From: Clostridiales bacterium
GTDB lineage: Bacteria; Bacillota; Clostridia; TANB77; SIG350
Assembly (NCBI GenBank): GCA_015056545.1
Contig: SVGE01000006.1
Coordinates: 26,710-90,709 of the forward strand
Direction of reading: 5' to 3'
DNA: 64,000 nt
Positions 9,540-17,012 of the stretch are shown piece by piece (positions within the stretch are counted from its first letter, which is position 1; each line of letters begins with the position of its first letter). A model generated the notes under the pieces. The model worked only from the letters and a program-made list of their open reading frames with translations. It did not search any database and was not told where the DNA came from. The translations under genes and the position numbers were made by a program.

Positions 9540-9562
9540 AAGAAGGTACTGCTGTACCTTCT
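9540..9562 (-). terminator. Hairpin at the end of DGR target cassette 1
   Basis: A 10-bp inverted repeat (AAGAAGGTAC / GTACCTTCTT, 3-base loop) follows the MSL remnant and precedes the G-rich 16-mer. There is no strong T-run directly after the stem, so its role as a terminator is uncertain. The same position after target 2 holds a hairpin of different sequence. Confidence 0.45.
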
Positions 9563-9758
9563 TCTCTTGTTAAGTTTTCTATTAAATATCCATATATTTC
9601 ATTTGCCTTATTTAATGCTGTTTCTGGTAAAACCTTTAGCTTTTTCATTACCTTCAAATTTTTTTTAATCTGCTTAAATTTTCATATATGAAATTATCTA
9701 ACTAGCATCTTTTCCATATACATATATGAATTTAACTCCTCTTACCTTTACTACATCC
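9543..9758 (-). pseudogene. Remnant of the DGR MutS-like accessory gene (MSL), copy 1
   Basis: The minus strand matches the intact MSL gene at 49247-49687, starting in the 'VVMVRGGKFIYVYGKDA' region and resuming at 'ETALNK' and 'NEIYGYL-ENLT'. It has an in-frame TAG after the GKDA codons and a deletion between two AATAAGG-like repeats that removes the middle of the gene. The first 16 codons are absent: homology stops at 9758 and joins directly to the GC-rich flank of target 1. Exactly the same TAG and deletion occur in the copy behind target 2. A 63-codon ORF (9466-9657) that crosses it is probably not a gene. Confidence 0.8.
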
Positions 9759-9781
9759 GACGCACCCCACGCGCTTTCGTC

Positions 9782-11005
9782 CTATTTTATTTCCCAGGCT
9801 CTTTCTTGTGTATCTCCTCCTGCTTCTTCATCTACTACTTGGATGCTAGAACTTAGTGTTACTACAGGGCGCAAACCACACACGCCGTCGTTCTCGACAC
9901 CAACCGAAATGCACAAATTGTACGTGTCCACGTAGTCGCCGTACACACTGCGCACACGGAAGCTCGCGTCGCTGCCGAAATAGACATCAGCGCAAGACGA
10001 AGACAGCCAGTAGTACTTATCTCTAAATATCATGTCTTTTGCTTTTTCACTCGCTTCTGTACAGTCTGATTTATTATAAGAGTAATATAACTCTAAATCT
10101 TCATAATCGTCTGGTAGACTTCCACTAATACTTAAGCCTGTTTCTTCCATTGCATCCCCAAATGTAAATCCTAGTTCTTTATTTACTTCTTCTCCTGCAC
10201 TCTTATAATAACGTGGTACTGGTTCATATTTTAATACTTCATTTACATCTTCTACTCTTAAGTTCCTTCCTCCATATACCTCTTTGCATATTGCATCTAA
10301 TGCTCCTGGTCCTTTTGTAAATCCTTCTTCTCCATATAGGTATATATTTTCTACTGGGTCTGCACTTACTAATGTTACTGTGCTTCCATCATTTTTTAGC
10401 ACTCTCCACTTTATTTCTTCGTTATATCCTATTATTATTTCATCTACTCCTTCATTATATGTCCTGTTAGTGTCTTTCCTATTATATATCCAATTTGTTG
10501 CTTCTGCTCCTAGCTTTTCTGTTATATTATATGTCTTTCTCTCTGCCTCTGGTATACTATATACTACATAGTCTCCTTCTTCTAATAATGCTATATCTGA
10601 TGTTTCTCCTGCTCCTATTCCTAAGTCTGCTAACCATTTGCTATATGGGTCATCAGTTCTTGTTCCTAATACTATTTCTCCATTACTTATTACTATTAAA
10701 TCTTTATACTCTTCTTTGAATTCTGGGATTATTCCTTGTATTCCTGCCAAATCATCTGCATTATATAATCCGCCTTCTCCATTCCCGGTTGCTAATTCTA
10801 TTTGTTTTTCTGCATTCTTTACTGCTAATATTTCTTGATATGTTCTTATATCACTTTTAAATACTGCTTCTTTTGCCTTTTCTATTATTCCACCTTCCAT
10901 AAAAGTTACAATAACTGCTGCTGTTAATATTATTAGCACAATTATTGTTACTATTAGTGCAACTAGCGATATACCTGATGTTTTGTTCCTTCTTAAATTT
11001 TTCAT
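9782..11005 (-). CDS. DGR target 1: pilin-like surface protein with C-terminal variable lectin-fold domain
   Basis: A 407-residue protein. Residues 1-40 form a class III signal-like segment, 'GISLVALIVTIIVLIILTAA', as in prepilins but with Ala where Glu5 is usual, then a helical 'AKEAVFKSDIRTYQEILAVK' region. Residues about 170-330 hold a domain resembling DUF6273 ('EEIKWRVLKNDGSTVTLVSA'), and the C-terminus ends in 'YWLSSSCAD...CGLRPVVTLSS', the strand pair of formylglycine-enzyme/C-type-lectin folds. Residues about 333-381 are the DGR variable repeat VR1. The protein is expected to be anchored in, or assembled on, the cell surface and to present the variable face to a ligand; the ligand is unknown. 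Start: SD AGGGAGAAAAG before ATG. It has a long shared leader and a broken MSL copy downstream. Confidence 0.85.
   Translation of the reverse strand: MKNLRRNKTSGISLVALIVTIIVLIILTAAVIVTFMEGGIIEKAKEAVFKSDIRTYQEILAVKNAEKQIELATGNGEGGLYNADDLAGIQGIIPEFKEEYKDLIVISNGEIVLGTRTDDPYSKWLADLGIGAGETSDIALLEEGDYVVYSIPEAERKTYNITEKLGAEATNWIYNRKDTNRTYNEGVDEIIIGYNEEIKWRVLKNDGSTVTLVSADPVENIYLYGEEGFTKGPGALDAICKEVYGGRNLRVEDVNEVLKYEPVPRYYKSAGEEVNKELGFTFGDAMEETGLSISGSLPDDYEDLELYYSYNKSDCTEASEKAKDMIFRDKYYWLSSSCADVYFGSDASFRVRSVYGDYVDTYNLCISVGVENDGVCGLRPVVTLSSSIQVVDEEAGGDTQERAWEIK
9862..10009 (-). repeat. DGR variable repeat VR1 (remote)
   Basis: 148 bp at the 3' end of target 1 aligned by hand with the TR at 48735-48885. 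There are 25 substitutions; 24 are at template adenines on the coding strand and one is a C-to-T type change. One codon (an Asn codon of the TR, after the 'FNND' codons) is deleted. Both ends are identical to the TR: AGC..TGGCTGTCTTCG side and GGTTTGCGCCCTGTAG side. The TR is about 39 kb away. Confidence 0.92.
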
Positions 11006-11035
11006 AATCTTTTCTCCCTTCGTATTTTAAATTTG

Positions 11036-11414
11036 TTATTATACAATTTTATTGTATAACACTTTTGGTTTTACCTAAGCTGTTTTGTTGTGGTTTTTTT
11101 TATTTTTCTTTTATTACCTCCTTTCTCGGATCTTTATTTTATTATTGCCAAAATATATTTTTATAATTTGGGCACAAAACTTGCTAATAAAAATCAATAG
11201 TTTTTTATAAACTTTTTTAATTTCTATTATTTTTGCATAACAAAAGAACCTAAGACTATACTACGTTTTATCGTAATATATTCTTAAGTTCTTTGCAAAA
11301 ATTGGCATGTCAATTAAAGATGTTTTATTATATAAACATCCCCCCCCCTAGTATTTAGCACTTTCTGGCACTTTACTTTGGTACTATTTGACATTTTTCT
11401 ACACCCACTTTCTT
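11036..11414 (-). promoter_or_regulatory. Long structured 5' leader of DGR target 1 (candidate attenuator)
   Basis: Conserved with the leaders of targets 2 and 3 and, as far as visible, of paralog 4. From the 5' end: a domain closed by ATGTCAA (11394-11388) pairing with TTGACAT (11313-11307), containing AGTGCTAAATACTA, a run of nine G (11340-11348) and a GATGTTT/AAACATC hairpin; a long imperfect hairpin (11244-11293) followed by TTTTGTT, which looks like a terminator; a segment AAAGATCC (11128-11135) that can pair with the GGTTCTTT in the hairpin's 3' arm (11243-11250), 7 of 8 bases; an SD-like AAAGGAGG (11117-11124) with no ATG after it; and a TTATACAAT / ATTGTATAA palindrome (about 11038-11058) before the true SD. 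I recognise no known riboswitch. This copy has about 60 extra bases after the terminator-like hairpin. Confidence 0.65.
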
Positions 11415-11420
11415 GTTTGT

Positions 11421-11449
11421 ATAGTATCATATGTAGTTTATCATTTCAA
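11421..11449 (-). promoter_or_regulatory. Sigma-A-type promoter of DGR target 1
   Basis: TTGAAA (11449-11444), 17-base spacer, TACTAT (11426-11421). The same spacing and spacer text (ATAAACTACATATGA) occur before target 2, which supports the call. It places the RNA start near 11414, about 410 bases before the ATG. Confidence 0.75.
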
Positions 11450-11456
11450 GTATTTT

Positions 11457-11846
11457 TTATAAAATATCATCTTGCATGCAAACTTTTATGTCTGTTTCAT
11501 TAGTTACTAAAACTGCTATACCATGTTCAATATCAAATTTAAAATTACATAATATAGCTATAATTCTATCATTACTACTACTTCTTTTTATATAAATTGT
11601 TGTAGGCTTAACATATTTAAAAATATTATCAAAATTATTATTAATTTGTTCATTATAGTTTTCTTTGCAATATTTTTCTATTTCAATATATGCTTGCTCA
11701 AAAATATTGTTATGTTGTTTTATAAAACTTTCATATGCTTGTATTTGTTGTTTAGTTATTTCTTCTCCTTCGAAATTATCAAATACAATTTTTAAATCTA
11801 ACTCTCTTCCCCATATATTGAATTTTTCTATTCTTTCATTTTCCAT
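11457..11846 (-). CDS. Small cytosolic protein, DUF6985/DUF2004-like
   Basis: A 129-residue soluble protein. The C-terminal part, 'FKFDIEHGIAVLVTNETDIKVCMQDDIL', resembles the end of DUF6985/DUF2004 proteins (typically a D-x-E-H-G-I-A-(I/V) strand followed by an aspartate-rich end), some of which sit in immunity-gene neighbourhoods. I cannot verify membership. No signal peptide or membrane helix is seen. It follows the zinc-ribbon membrane gene by 10 bp, so the two form an operon. The promoter of DGR target 1 lies directly after its stop codon. Confidence 0.6.
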   Translation of the reverse strand: MENERIEKFNIWGRELDLKIVFDNFEGEEITKQQIQAYESFIKQHNNIFEQAYIEIEKYCKENYNEQINNNFDNIFKYVKPTTIYIKRSSSNDRIIAILCNFKFDIEHGIAVLVTNETDIKVCMQDDIL

Positions 11847-11856
11847 CTTTTTTCTC

Positions 11857-12588
11857 CTATTTATTCATATCTACATGTATTGTTATATAATCTCCATATT
11901 TAATATCTATTTTTTTTGCATTTTCAGGTATTTCAAACCCTATATATCCATCTATCTTTCCACCTGGTATTATATATGCTTCAGGTAATTGCTTTTTATC
12001 TGAAAAACTAGCTCTTTCACATTGAACTCCATTAACCAATGCTCTTATTTTTTCTTCATCATATAATTCTTTATCTGATATATTTTCCACTGTAAAATGG
12101 AAACGTACATATTTATATCCATTTGTAGGTTCTGAATATCTTTCAAATTCTTCATATCCATCACAAGTAACACTAAATGTTGATGTACTTACAGGCTCAT
12201 TAAAATTTCCTTCCACTGCTACTTCTTGTACTATATTTTTATCATTATTATCATTAGTTACCACTTGGTCTTTTATTGCTATAATAATAGAAACAGCTAA
12301 TAAAATTATCACAAGTATGAATGGAATAAGGCAACCTATTTTTAAAATCCTTACAAACTCTGTTCCTTTTCTCATACTTTCTAATGTTTCTTGTCTACGT
12401 ATATTTTCAATTTTTTCTTGTTCAAGTTGTATTTTTTTCTTTTCTAATTCTATTTTCTCTTGTTCATTTTTTATTTCCATGGCATTTTTAATTGCTTTAT
12501 TATTACTTAAATCTGCTCCACAACTTGGACATTTTGTGTTTTTATCTGTATCTATAGTATTTCCACAATATTCGCATACTACTTTCAT
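11857..12588 (-). CDS. Zinc-ribbon membrane protein with extracellular DUF4352-like domain
   Basis: 243 residues. The N-terminus is a zinc ribbon, 'CEYCGNTIDTDKNTKCPSCG' (CxxC...CxxC). A Glu/Lys-rich coiled coil follows (about residues 38-75, 'IELEKKKIQLEQEKIENIR'), then one membrane helix ('IPFILVIILLAVSIIIAI') and an extracytoplasmic immunoglobulin-like domain ('YVRFHFTVENISDKEL', 'GGKIDGYIGFEIPENAKK') of the DUF4352/telokin-like kind. The role is unknown; such proteins are common in Firmicutes. SD GGAGGTAATTA precedes the ATG. It heads a two-gene operon with the downstream small gene. Confidence 0.75.
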   Translation of the reverse strand: MKVVCEYCGNTIDTDKNTKCPSCGADLSNNKAIKNAMEIKNEQEKIELEKKKIQLEQEKIENIRRQETLESMRKGTEFVRILKIGCLIPFILVIILLAVSIIIAIKDQVVTNDNNDKNIVQEVAVEGNFNEPVSTSTFSVTCDGYEEFERYSEPTNGYKYVRFHFTVENISDKELYDEEKIRALVNGVQCERASFSDKKQLPEAYIIPGGKIDGYIGFEIPENAKKIDIKYGDYITIHVDMNK

Positions 12589-12654
12589 TATTAATTACCT
12601 CCTTATATATATGTACACAATACCATATATTATTTAAAATAGCAATATACAAAA

Positions 12655-12702
12655 AGAACAAATTTAAACAAAATATACTTTATTTAAATCTGTTCTTTTA
12701 TA
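12655..12702 (-). terminator. Rho-independent terminator after PHP gene
   Basis: A long inverted repeat AAAAGAACAGATTTAAAT / ATTTAAA-TTGTTCTTTTT lies just after the PHP stop codon, ending with a T-run on the minus strand. Confidence 0.7.
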
Positions 12703-12707
12703 TAATC

Positions 12708-13568
12708 TTACTGATGTTTGGAAATATGACTTTTTTCTTTTTTTATCTTTCTTAATATTTTTGGGTCATCAATGCACATATCATTTTCTATTCCTGTTAT
12801 AAGGTTTGGAAATCCTTCTCGTATTCTGTGAAAATCACTTCCAACACTAGGTATTAAAGAATATTTTTCACATAAATTTAGCAGATATTCTCTTTTATCT
12901 TCTAAGATATGTGGTGTATACACTTCTATACCTCTTATTCCATATGAAACTAATTGTTCAATTCTTTCCTCAAAGTTTGAACCACCTATTCTTAAGCTAT
13001 TAGGATGAGCTAGTATTGGTACACCCTTTGCATGAATAATTGCATCAATTACTTCTTTTGCTTCTAGCTTTTCCCTTTCGACATATACTTTTTTATTCAA
13101 AAGTATATCTTCATAAGCTTTATTGGCACTATCTGAATAATGCATCGAAGCAAGAGTTATTGCTATATCATATCTACCAATACTACTTCTATCTCTACAA
13201 TATGCTTTTACATCATCATATGTTATTTTAAAATTTTGTTTCCTTAATTTTAAAATAGTATCTTCAACTAATACTTTTCTTTTTGTTTCATAATAGTCTA
13301 CAAGGCTATATATTGATTTATTTACATATAGTCCAACAATATGCAATCTTTTGCTTTTAGGTGCTTGTGCACTAATTTCAATACCAGGTATTATTGTTAA
13401 TTTTTTATTTGCTATTTGCCGTGCATAATCTACACCAGCTAATGTATAATGATCTGTTATTGCTATTGTATTTGCACCGTTTTCAATAGCTCTTCTTACA
13501 ACTTCGCCTGGACTTAAACTACCATCAGAACAACTTGTATGAATATGGAAATCATAATACCGTCCCAT
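12708..13568 (-). CDS. PHP-domain phosphoesterase (YciV/RNase AM-like)
   Basis: A 286-residue PHP-superfamily hydrolase. The metal-binding motifs are in the usual order: 'DFHIHTSCSDG', 'AITDHYTLAG', 'IIPGIEISA', 'PILAHPNSLRIGG' and 'SVGSDFHR'. Members of this subgroup hydrolyse 3',5'-nucleoside bisphosphates or act as 5' exonucleases on RNA. I chose the ATG at 13568 ('MGRYYDFHIHT') because GAAAGGAGAAG lies 8 bases before it; an earlier ATG 12 codons upstream has no SD. Monocistronic, divergent from the two plus-strand membrane genes. Confidence 0.85.
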   Translation of the reverse strand: MGRYYDFHIHTSCSDGSLSPGEVVRRAIENGANTIAITDHYTLAGVDYARQIANKKLTIIPGIEISAQAPKSKRLHIVGLYVNKSIYSLVDYYETKRKVLVEDTILKLRKQNFKITYDDVKAYCRDRSSIGRYDIAITLASMHYSDSANKAYEDILLNKKVYVEREKLEAKEVIDAIIHAKGVPILAHPNSLRIGGSNFEERIEQLVSYGIRGIEVYTPHILEDKREYLLNLCEKYSLIPSVGSDFHRIREGFPNLITGIENDMCIDDPKILRKIKKEKSHISKHQ

Positions 13569-13667
13569 ATATATTCTTCTCCTTTCAAAATGAAATAAAG
13601 ACATTTTTCTACTTTTTTTATTATCTTATTATATTTTTAAGTATAAATCAATAAACATAATATTTTT

Positions 13668-13696
13668 TTGTACATTATACATTTATATGATATATT
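13668..13696 (+). promoter_or_regulatory. Promoter of the plus-strand membrane gene pair
   Basis: TTGTAC, 17-base spacer, TATATT, then SD AAGAGGAGGG 7 bases before the ATG at 13728. Confidence 0.6.
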
Positions 13697-13727
13697 GTAC
13701 ATATATAACTAAGAGGAGGGATTCTTT

Positions 13728-14135
13728 ATGTTTTCAAAAATAATTAGAACAATTTATTTATATTTAGTTTGTCTTATTTCACTTTTTATGATTGTTGGTG
13801 GTTTAATTTCTGCAATCAGTGAAATAGCTGAAATTGTATTTCCTAGTAATTATTATTCTACTGCTTATGATGAGTATACTGATAAAGAATATTTTTCAGA
13901 TAATTATAATTTAACAGATGAACAATTTGATAAATATATGCAAGCTCAAAAAGAAGAAAGAAATGCTGAATATGAATTAGAAATGCAAAGAAGAAAAAAT
14001 AATAATATTAAGGGAGTTATTAATTCATTATCCTTTGTTATTGTTGGTTTACCTATATATATTTATAACTGGAGAAAAATTGAAAAAGAAAAAGATATTG
14101 CTATTACAAATAATACCGAAAGTGAAGGTGTATAA
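13728..14135 (+). CDS. Small membrane protein of unknown function
   Basis: A 135-residue protein with an N-terminal membrane helix ('LVCLISLFMIVGGLISAI'), a hydrophilic segment rich in Tyr, Asp and Glu, a Lys/Arg/Glu helix and a second membrane helix ('SLSFVIVGLPIYIY'). Its start, 'IRTIYLYLVCLISLF', resembles residues 37-52 of the following gene ('IRHLYCYIVMLISLF'), and both continue into 'LPDP/FPSN' loops, so the two may share a core (DUF5671-like at most). SD GAGGAGGG. The next gene begins 2 bp after the stop. Confidence 0.6.
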   Translation: MFSKIIRTIYLYLVCLISLFMIVGGLISAISEIAEIVFPSNYYSTAYDEYTDKEYFSDNYNLTDEQFDKYMQAQKEERNAEYELEMQRRKNNNIKGVINSLSFVIVGLPIYIYNWRKIEKEKDIAITNNTESEGV

Positions 14136-14137
14136 AT

Positions 14138-14473
14138 ATGCTAGCTCTAATAATATTATTGTTATTAATTATTGTAGTACCTATTATTTTAGTAGTTTTA
14201 TTGGTAAAGTTCTTGTCTAAAGATAAAGAATTATTTGAAATAAAAATTAGACATTTATATTGTTATATTGTAATGCTTATATCTTTATTTATTAATGTAT
14301 ATAGTTTAATATATCTGATTTCAAGTTTAACAGATTTATTACTTCCAGATCCAACACTTAGTGAAATTAATTATAATACATATTATGTGGATATTATTAC
14401 TTGTCTAGGTGCTTTATTAGTTTGCATACCTGTATTCTTTAGACATAAAAATCTTATTGAAAAGAAGAAATAA
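14138..14473 (+). CDS. Small membrane protein of unknown function, related to previous gene
   Basis: 111 residues with three predicted membrane helices: 'LIILLLLIIVVPIILVVLLV', 'CYIVMLISLFINVYSLIYLI' and 'IITCLGALLVCIPVFF'. The middle helix and the 'LLLPDP' loop match the preceding gene. It is translationally linked to that gene (2-bp gap; the upstream stop lies at 14133-14135). Function not recognised. Confidence 0.6.
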   Translation: MLALIILLLLIIVVPIILVVLLVKFLSKDKELFEIKIRHLYCYIVMLISLFINVYSLIYLISSLTDLLLPDPTLSEINYNTYYVDIITCLGALLVCIPVFFRHKNLIEKKK

Positions 14474-14490
14474 TTTTTCAAGCAAAAATA

Positions 14491-14530
14491 AAGATACTAT
14501 TAGTTTTGAGCTAATAGTATCTTATTTATT
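14491..14530. terminator. Bidirectional terminator between membrane pair and yebC
   Basis: A perfect 13-bp stem AAGATACTATTAG / CTAATAGTATCTT with a 7-base loop, flanked by ATTTATTTATTT on one side and TTTATTTTTG on the other, lies between convergent genes. Confidence 0.85.
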
Positions 14531-14545
14531 TATTTAAGTTTAATT

Positions 14546-15265
14546 TTATTCAGCATTAGTCCATACTTGACTAACATCATCATGTTCTTCTAATTGTTCT
14601 AACAATTTTTCTAATCTTTCTGCTTCTTTCCCTTCTAATGATGCATATGTAGTTGGAACCATTTGAACTTCTGCTTCCATAAATTCAATTCCGTTTTTCT
14701 CTAATTCTTCCATAACAGCTGTAAAATTAGATGGTTCAGTAATTATTTCATAGTATTCTTCTTCAACTTGAAAATCTTCTGCTCCAGCTTCTAATGATAA
14801 CATCATTAAATCATCTTCTACAACTTTATCATTTTTTTCTACAACTAATACACCTTTTTTATTAAACATATATCCTACACAACCTGTAGTTCCTAAATTT
14901 CCTCCGAATTTATCAAATAAATGTCTAACATCTGCTGCAGTTCTATTTTTATTATCTGTTGTTGCTTCAACAATTATAGCAACACCACCTGGTCCATATC
15001 CTTCATATGTTATTTCTTCATAATTAGCATTACTTCCTTCACCAGATGCTTTTTTTATACTTCTTTCAATTGTATCATTTGGCATGTTATTTGCTTTACA
15101 TTTTGCAATAACATCTTTAAGTTTACTATTTGCTGATGGATCAGGTCCACCTGCTTTAACCGCTACTAATATTTCTCTACCTAATTTTGTAAATATTTTT
15201 CCTCTTGCTGCATCAGCTTTTCCTTTTTTAGCAGCAATATTATGCCATTTTGAATGTCCTGACAT
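14546..15265 (-). CDS. yebC: YebC/PmpR family regulator (TACO1-like)
   Basis: A 239-residue YebC-family protein, full length. The N-terminus '[19 protein letters not shown]' is the family signature, followed by '[20 protein letters not shown]', '[16 protein letters not shown]' and '[19 protein letters not shown]'. Family members bind DNA as regulators or act at the ribosome on proline-rich stalling; which applies cannot be read from the sequence. SD AGGAGTTAAG. It is transcribed alone. Confidence 0.95.
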   Translation of the reverse strand: MSGHSKWHNIAAKKGKADAARGKIFTKLGREILVAVKAGGPDPSANSKLKDVIAKCKANNMPNDTIERSIKKASGEGSNANYEEITYEGYGPGGVAIIVEATTDNKNRTAADVRHLFDKFGGNLGTTGCVGYMFNKKGVLVVEKNDKVVEDDLMMLSLEAGAEDFQVEEEYYEIITEPSNFTAVMEELEKNGIEFMEAEVQMVPTTYASLEGKEAERLEKLLEQLEEHDDVSQVWTNAE

Positions 15266-15352
15266 CTTAACTCCTCCTTTTACTTACTTTTTCTCAAATA
15301 TTTTATCATACTTTTTATTATTTGTGTAGTAGTTTTATAATCTTTTTTTATT

Positions 15353-15660
15353 TATCTTTAATCTATTATCTTTCCAATATGTTTTAAACTTTCAATTAAA
15401 TCTTTATACTCAATTCCTTCAGTATAAAAATTATTTTTTTATATCTCTCCCATTATTTCTTTCTACAATTTTTTTATTTTATCTATGTTATCCATTTTAT
15501 CATCTCCTTTGACTTTCTTACCCATATTATATGTGTCATCGGTATGATTATCAATATTGTAGTTTGATTTTTACATTATTATTTCTTATAGTTATCTTTC
15601 TATATAGTCTTTCCAATATATTTTAAGTTTTCTATTAATTCCTTATATTTTATGTTTTTT
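15353..15660 (-). pseudogene. Decayed small gene(s), two related tails in tandem
   Basis: The minus strand contains two similar coding tails about 230 bp apart: 'YKDLIESLKHIGK' (near 15370-15410) and 'YKELIENLKYIGK' (near 15615-15655). A good SD (AAGGAGATG) and ATG with 'MDNIDKIKKL' then a stop lies at about 15500. Read with frame changes the pieces give a small protein of roughly 45 residues that is broken in every copy. This looks like a duplicated small gene in decay; no family is recognised. Confidence 0.4.
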
Positions 15661-15684
15661 TAATAATTTAATTATTAAATATAC

Positions 15685-15861
15685 CTTTATTTATGCTATT
15701 ATCATATATTTTTGTTCCATATCTTTTTGTTCTATATTCTATATCTCCTTCTTTATTATTTAGTTTTATTTTTGAAAATTTAGAATGAATTATTCCTTAG
15801 AAAAATATCATAATATTTTTTAGATGTATTATTTATATCATTTTTTCCATTAATTTTAAAT
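15685..15861 (-). pseudogene. Remnant of an Rpn-family nuclease gene and its upstream region
   Basis: 15685-15770 matches, base for base with few changes, the part of the Rpn gene at 46592-47275 that codes for 'EGDIEYRTERYGTKIYANS'. The stretch 15810-15861 matches the region upstream of the same Rpn gene (47411-47471; TAGATGTATTATTTATATCA is shared). The middle of the gene is missing. It is a deletion remnant of an Rpn (PD-(D/E)XK transposase-like) element. Confidence 0.6.
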
Positions 15862-15890
15862 ACTTTTGACTATTTTCTTTTAAGCATATG

Positions 15891-15925
15891 AAAAGACTCA
15901 CAACTAGTTAAGTTGTAAGTCTTTT
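15891..15925 (-). terminator. Rho-independent terminator
   Basis: Stem AAAAGACT-ACAACT / AGTTGT-AGTCTTTT (one mismatch) directly after the 15931 gene, ending in TTTTCAT on the minus strand. Confidence 0.75.
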
Positions 15926-15930
15926 ATTCT

Positions 15931-16434
15931 TTAATCTGTTAAAGCATCCTTAATAGCTATTTCTTTTTCAATAACTATATATGTATTAAAATCATCGTCA
16001 ATTTTAATTTCATATATATAACCATTGAAAAAAACAAAATTGTTTTTATGGTTTTTAAGTTTTTCAAAAAAAGCCGGTGTTATATAGAACTGTACTCTTT
16101 CTTTTTTACCAACATAAATAGGCTCACGAGAAATATTTACAAGACCGTCACTTTTCTTTTTTATTATCTGATATGCATGTGCAAGAGTTTTACAGTTATA
16201 TATTGCCATTTGGTATTTCTTTTGCCACAAATAAAGTAAACTTCTCAACAATACGCTCTTTGATTTACCTGAAGCTCTTTGATTTAAGAATATATTTCTT
16301 ATTTCGCTTTCACTCTCATCAAGGTCAACATCCAAGATAGTAATTCCATACCGAATATAATTATCCCATATTTGGCCATAGTGTTTTGAAAAATAATCAA
16401 ATCCTTTAAAACCAATAGTATCCATTTTGTTCAT
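15931..16434 (-). CDS. Cytosolic protein of unknown function
   Basis: A protein of 167 residues if it starts at the ATG at 16434 ('MNKMDTIGFKGFDYFSKHYG'), which has AAAGGACG about 11 bases upstream. The frame stays open to 16536 but that stretch is Phe/Tyr-rich and unlike coding sequence. The protein is basic, without signal or membrane helix. Visible landmarks are 'RASGKSKSVLLRSLLYLWQK' (a basic, possibly nucleic-acid-binding segment, not a Walker A) and 'FYITPAFFEKLKNHKNNFVF'. I do not recognise a family. Its codon use is richer in G+C (CTCACGAG, CCGTCAC) than its surroundings, which may reflect transfer. Confidence 0.55.
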   Translation of the reverse strand: MNKMDTIGFKGFDYFSKHYGQIWDNYIRYGITILDVDLDESESEIRNIFLNQRASGKSKSVLLRSLLYLWQKKYQMAIYNCKTLAHAYQIIKKKSDGLVNISREPIYVGKKERVQFYITPAFFEKLKNHKNNFVFFNGYIYEIKIDDDFNTYIVIEKEIAIKDALTD

Positions 16435-16589
16435 AAAACTATACGTCCTTTCATTATAAAATAATAATACAGTACTTACCTCCATAGTACTATTAAAATA
16501 AAAAAAAAATTTTTTCACAAAATAATTATAGCACAATTTGTTAACATAATCAATAACAAACTGTGCTATTCACACTATACAATTCATTT

Positions 16590-16994
16590 TTATTTAACAA
16601 AATAATTATATATTTTTGTTAAATCATATTCATCTTTAAATTTCTCTTCCATTGGACACATTCCTGTTTTACTATTATTTATAATATAATCTACTCTATT
16701 TTTATATTCATATTTAATATTATTTTTTTCCAAAATTGATATTGCAAATTCACTTATTGTATTAGCATAAATCAATTTTACACCTGCTACTGTAAATAAA
16801 CTTGCTGCAACTTTTCCTATTACTTTATCTGCAATTATTGCACCATTTAAAGCATTATTATTTTCTTTTAATATTGATACAATATCTTGTACCCTTTTAT
16901 TATAATATTCTTTTATCTCTCCACTATTAAACATCACAATTAAACTTGCTTGTTTTTCATATAATCTTTGTTTTACAATTTCTAAATTAGTCAT
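16590..16994 (-). CDS. DUF1893 family protein
   Basis: 134 residues. The pattern 'ASLIVMFNSGEIKEYYNKRV' , 'DIVSILKENNNALNGAIIAD' , 'VIGKVAASLFTVAGVKLIYA' and 'NRTGMCPME'-like 'NSKTGMCPMEEKF' is that of DUF1893 proteins (related to the tRNA-editing cytidine-deaminase-like fold, ThDUF1893). No biochemical role is established. It follows copA by 18 bp on the same strand, so it is likely co-transcribed with the copper ATPase. Confidence 0.8.
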   Translation of the reverse strand: MTNLEIVKQRLYEKQASLIVMFNSGEIKEYYNKRVQDIVSILKENNNALNGAIIADKVIGKVAASLFTVAGVKLIYANTISEFAISILEKNNIKYEYKNRVDYIINNSKTGMCPMEEKFKDEYDLTKIYNYFVK

Positions 16995-17012
16995 TTTTCC
17001 TTATCCTTATTT

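Noticed and set aside
9466..9657. 63-codon ORF containing MSL-like segments
   Set aside because: It joins scraps of the broken MSL gene to the hairpin and G-rich element; no SD and no independent conservation.
11041..11130. Possible short ORF after the SD-like GGAGG in the target leaders
   Set aside because: No ATG, GTG or TTG follows at a usable distance in any copy; the GGAGG is conserved but its role is unexplained.
11300..11400. c-di-GMP riboswitch in the target leaders
   Set aside because: Pilin genes in Clostridia are often under such control, but the conserved core bases of c-di-GMP-I or -II that I remember are not present.
16434..16536. Extended N-terminus of the 15931 gene
   Set aside because: The extra 34 residues are Phe/Tyr-rich and have no SD at a usable distance; the ATG at 16434 has AAAGGA upstream.
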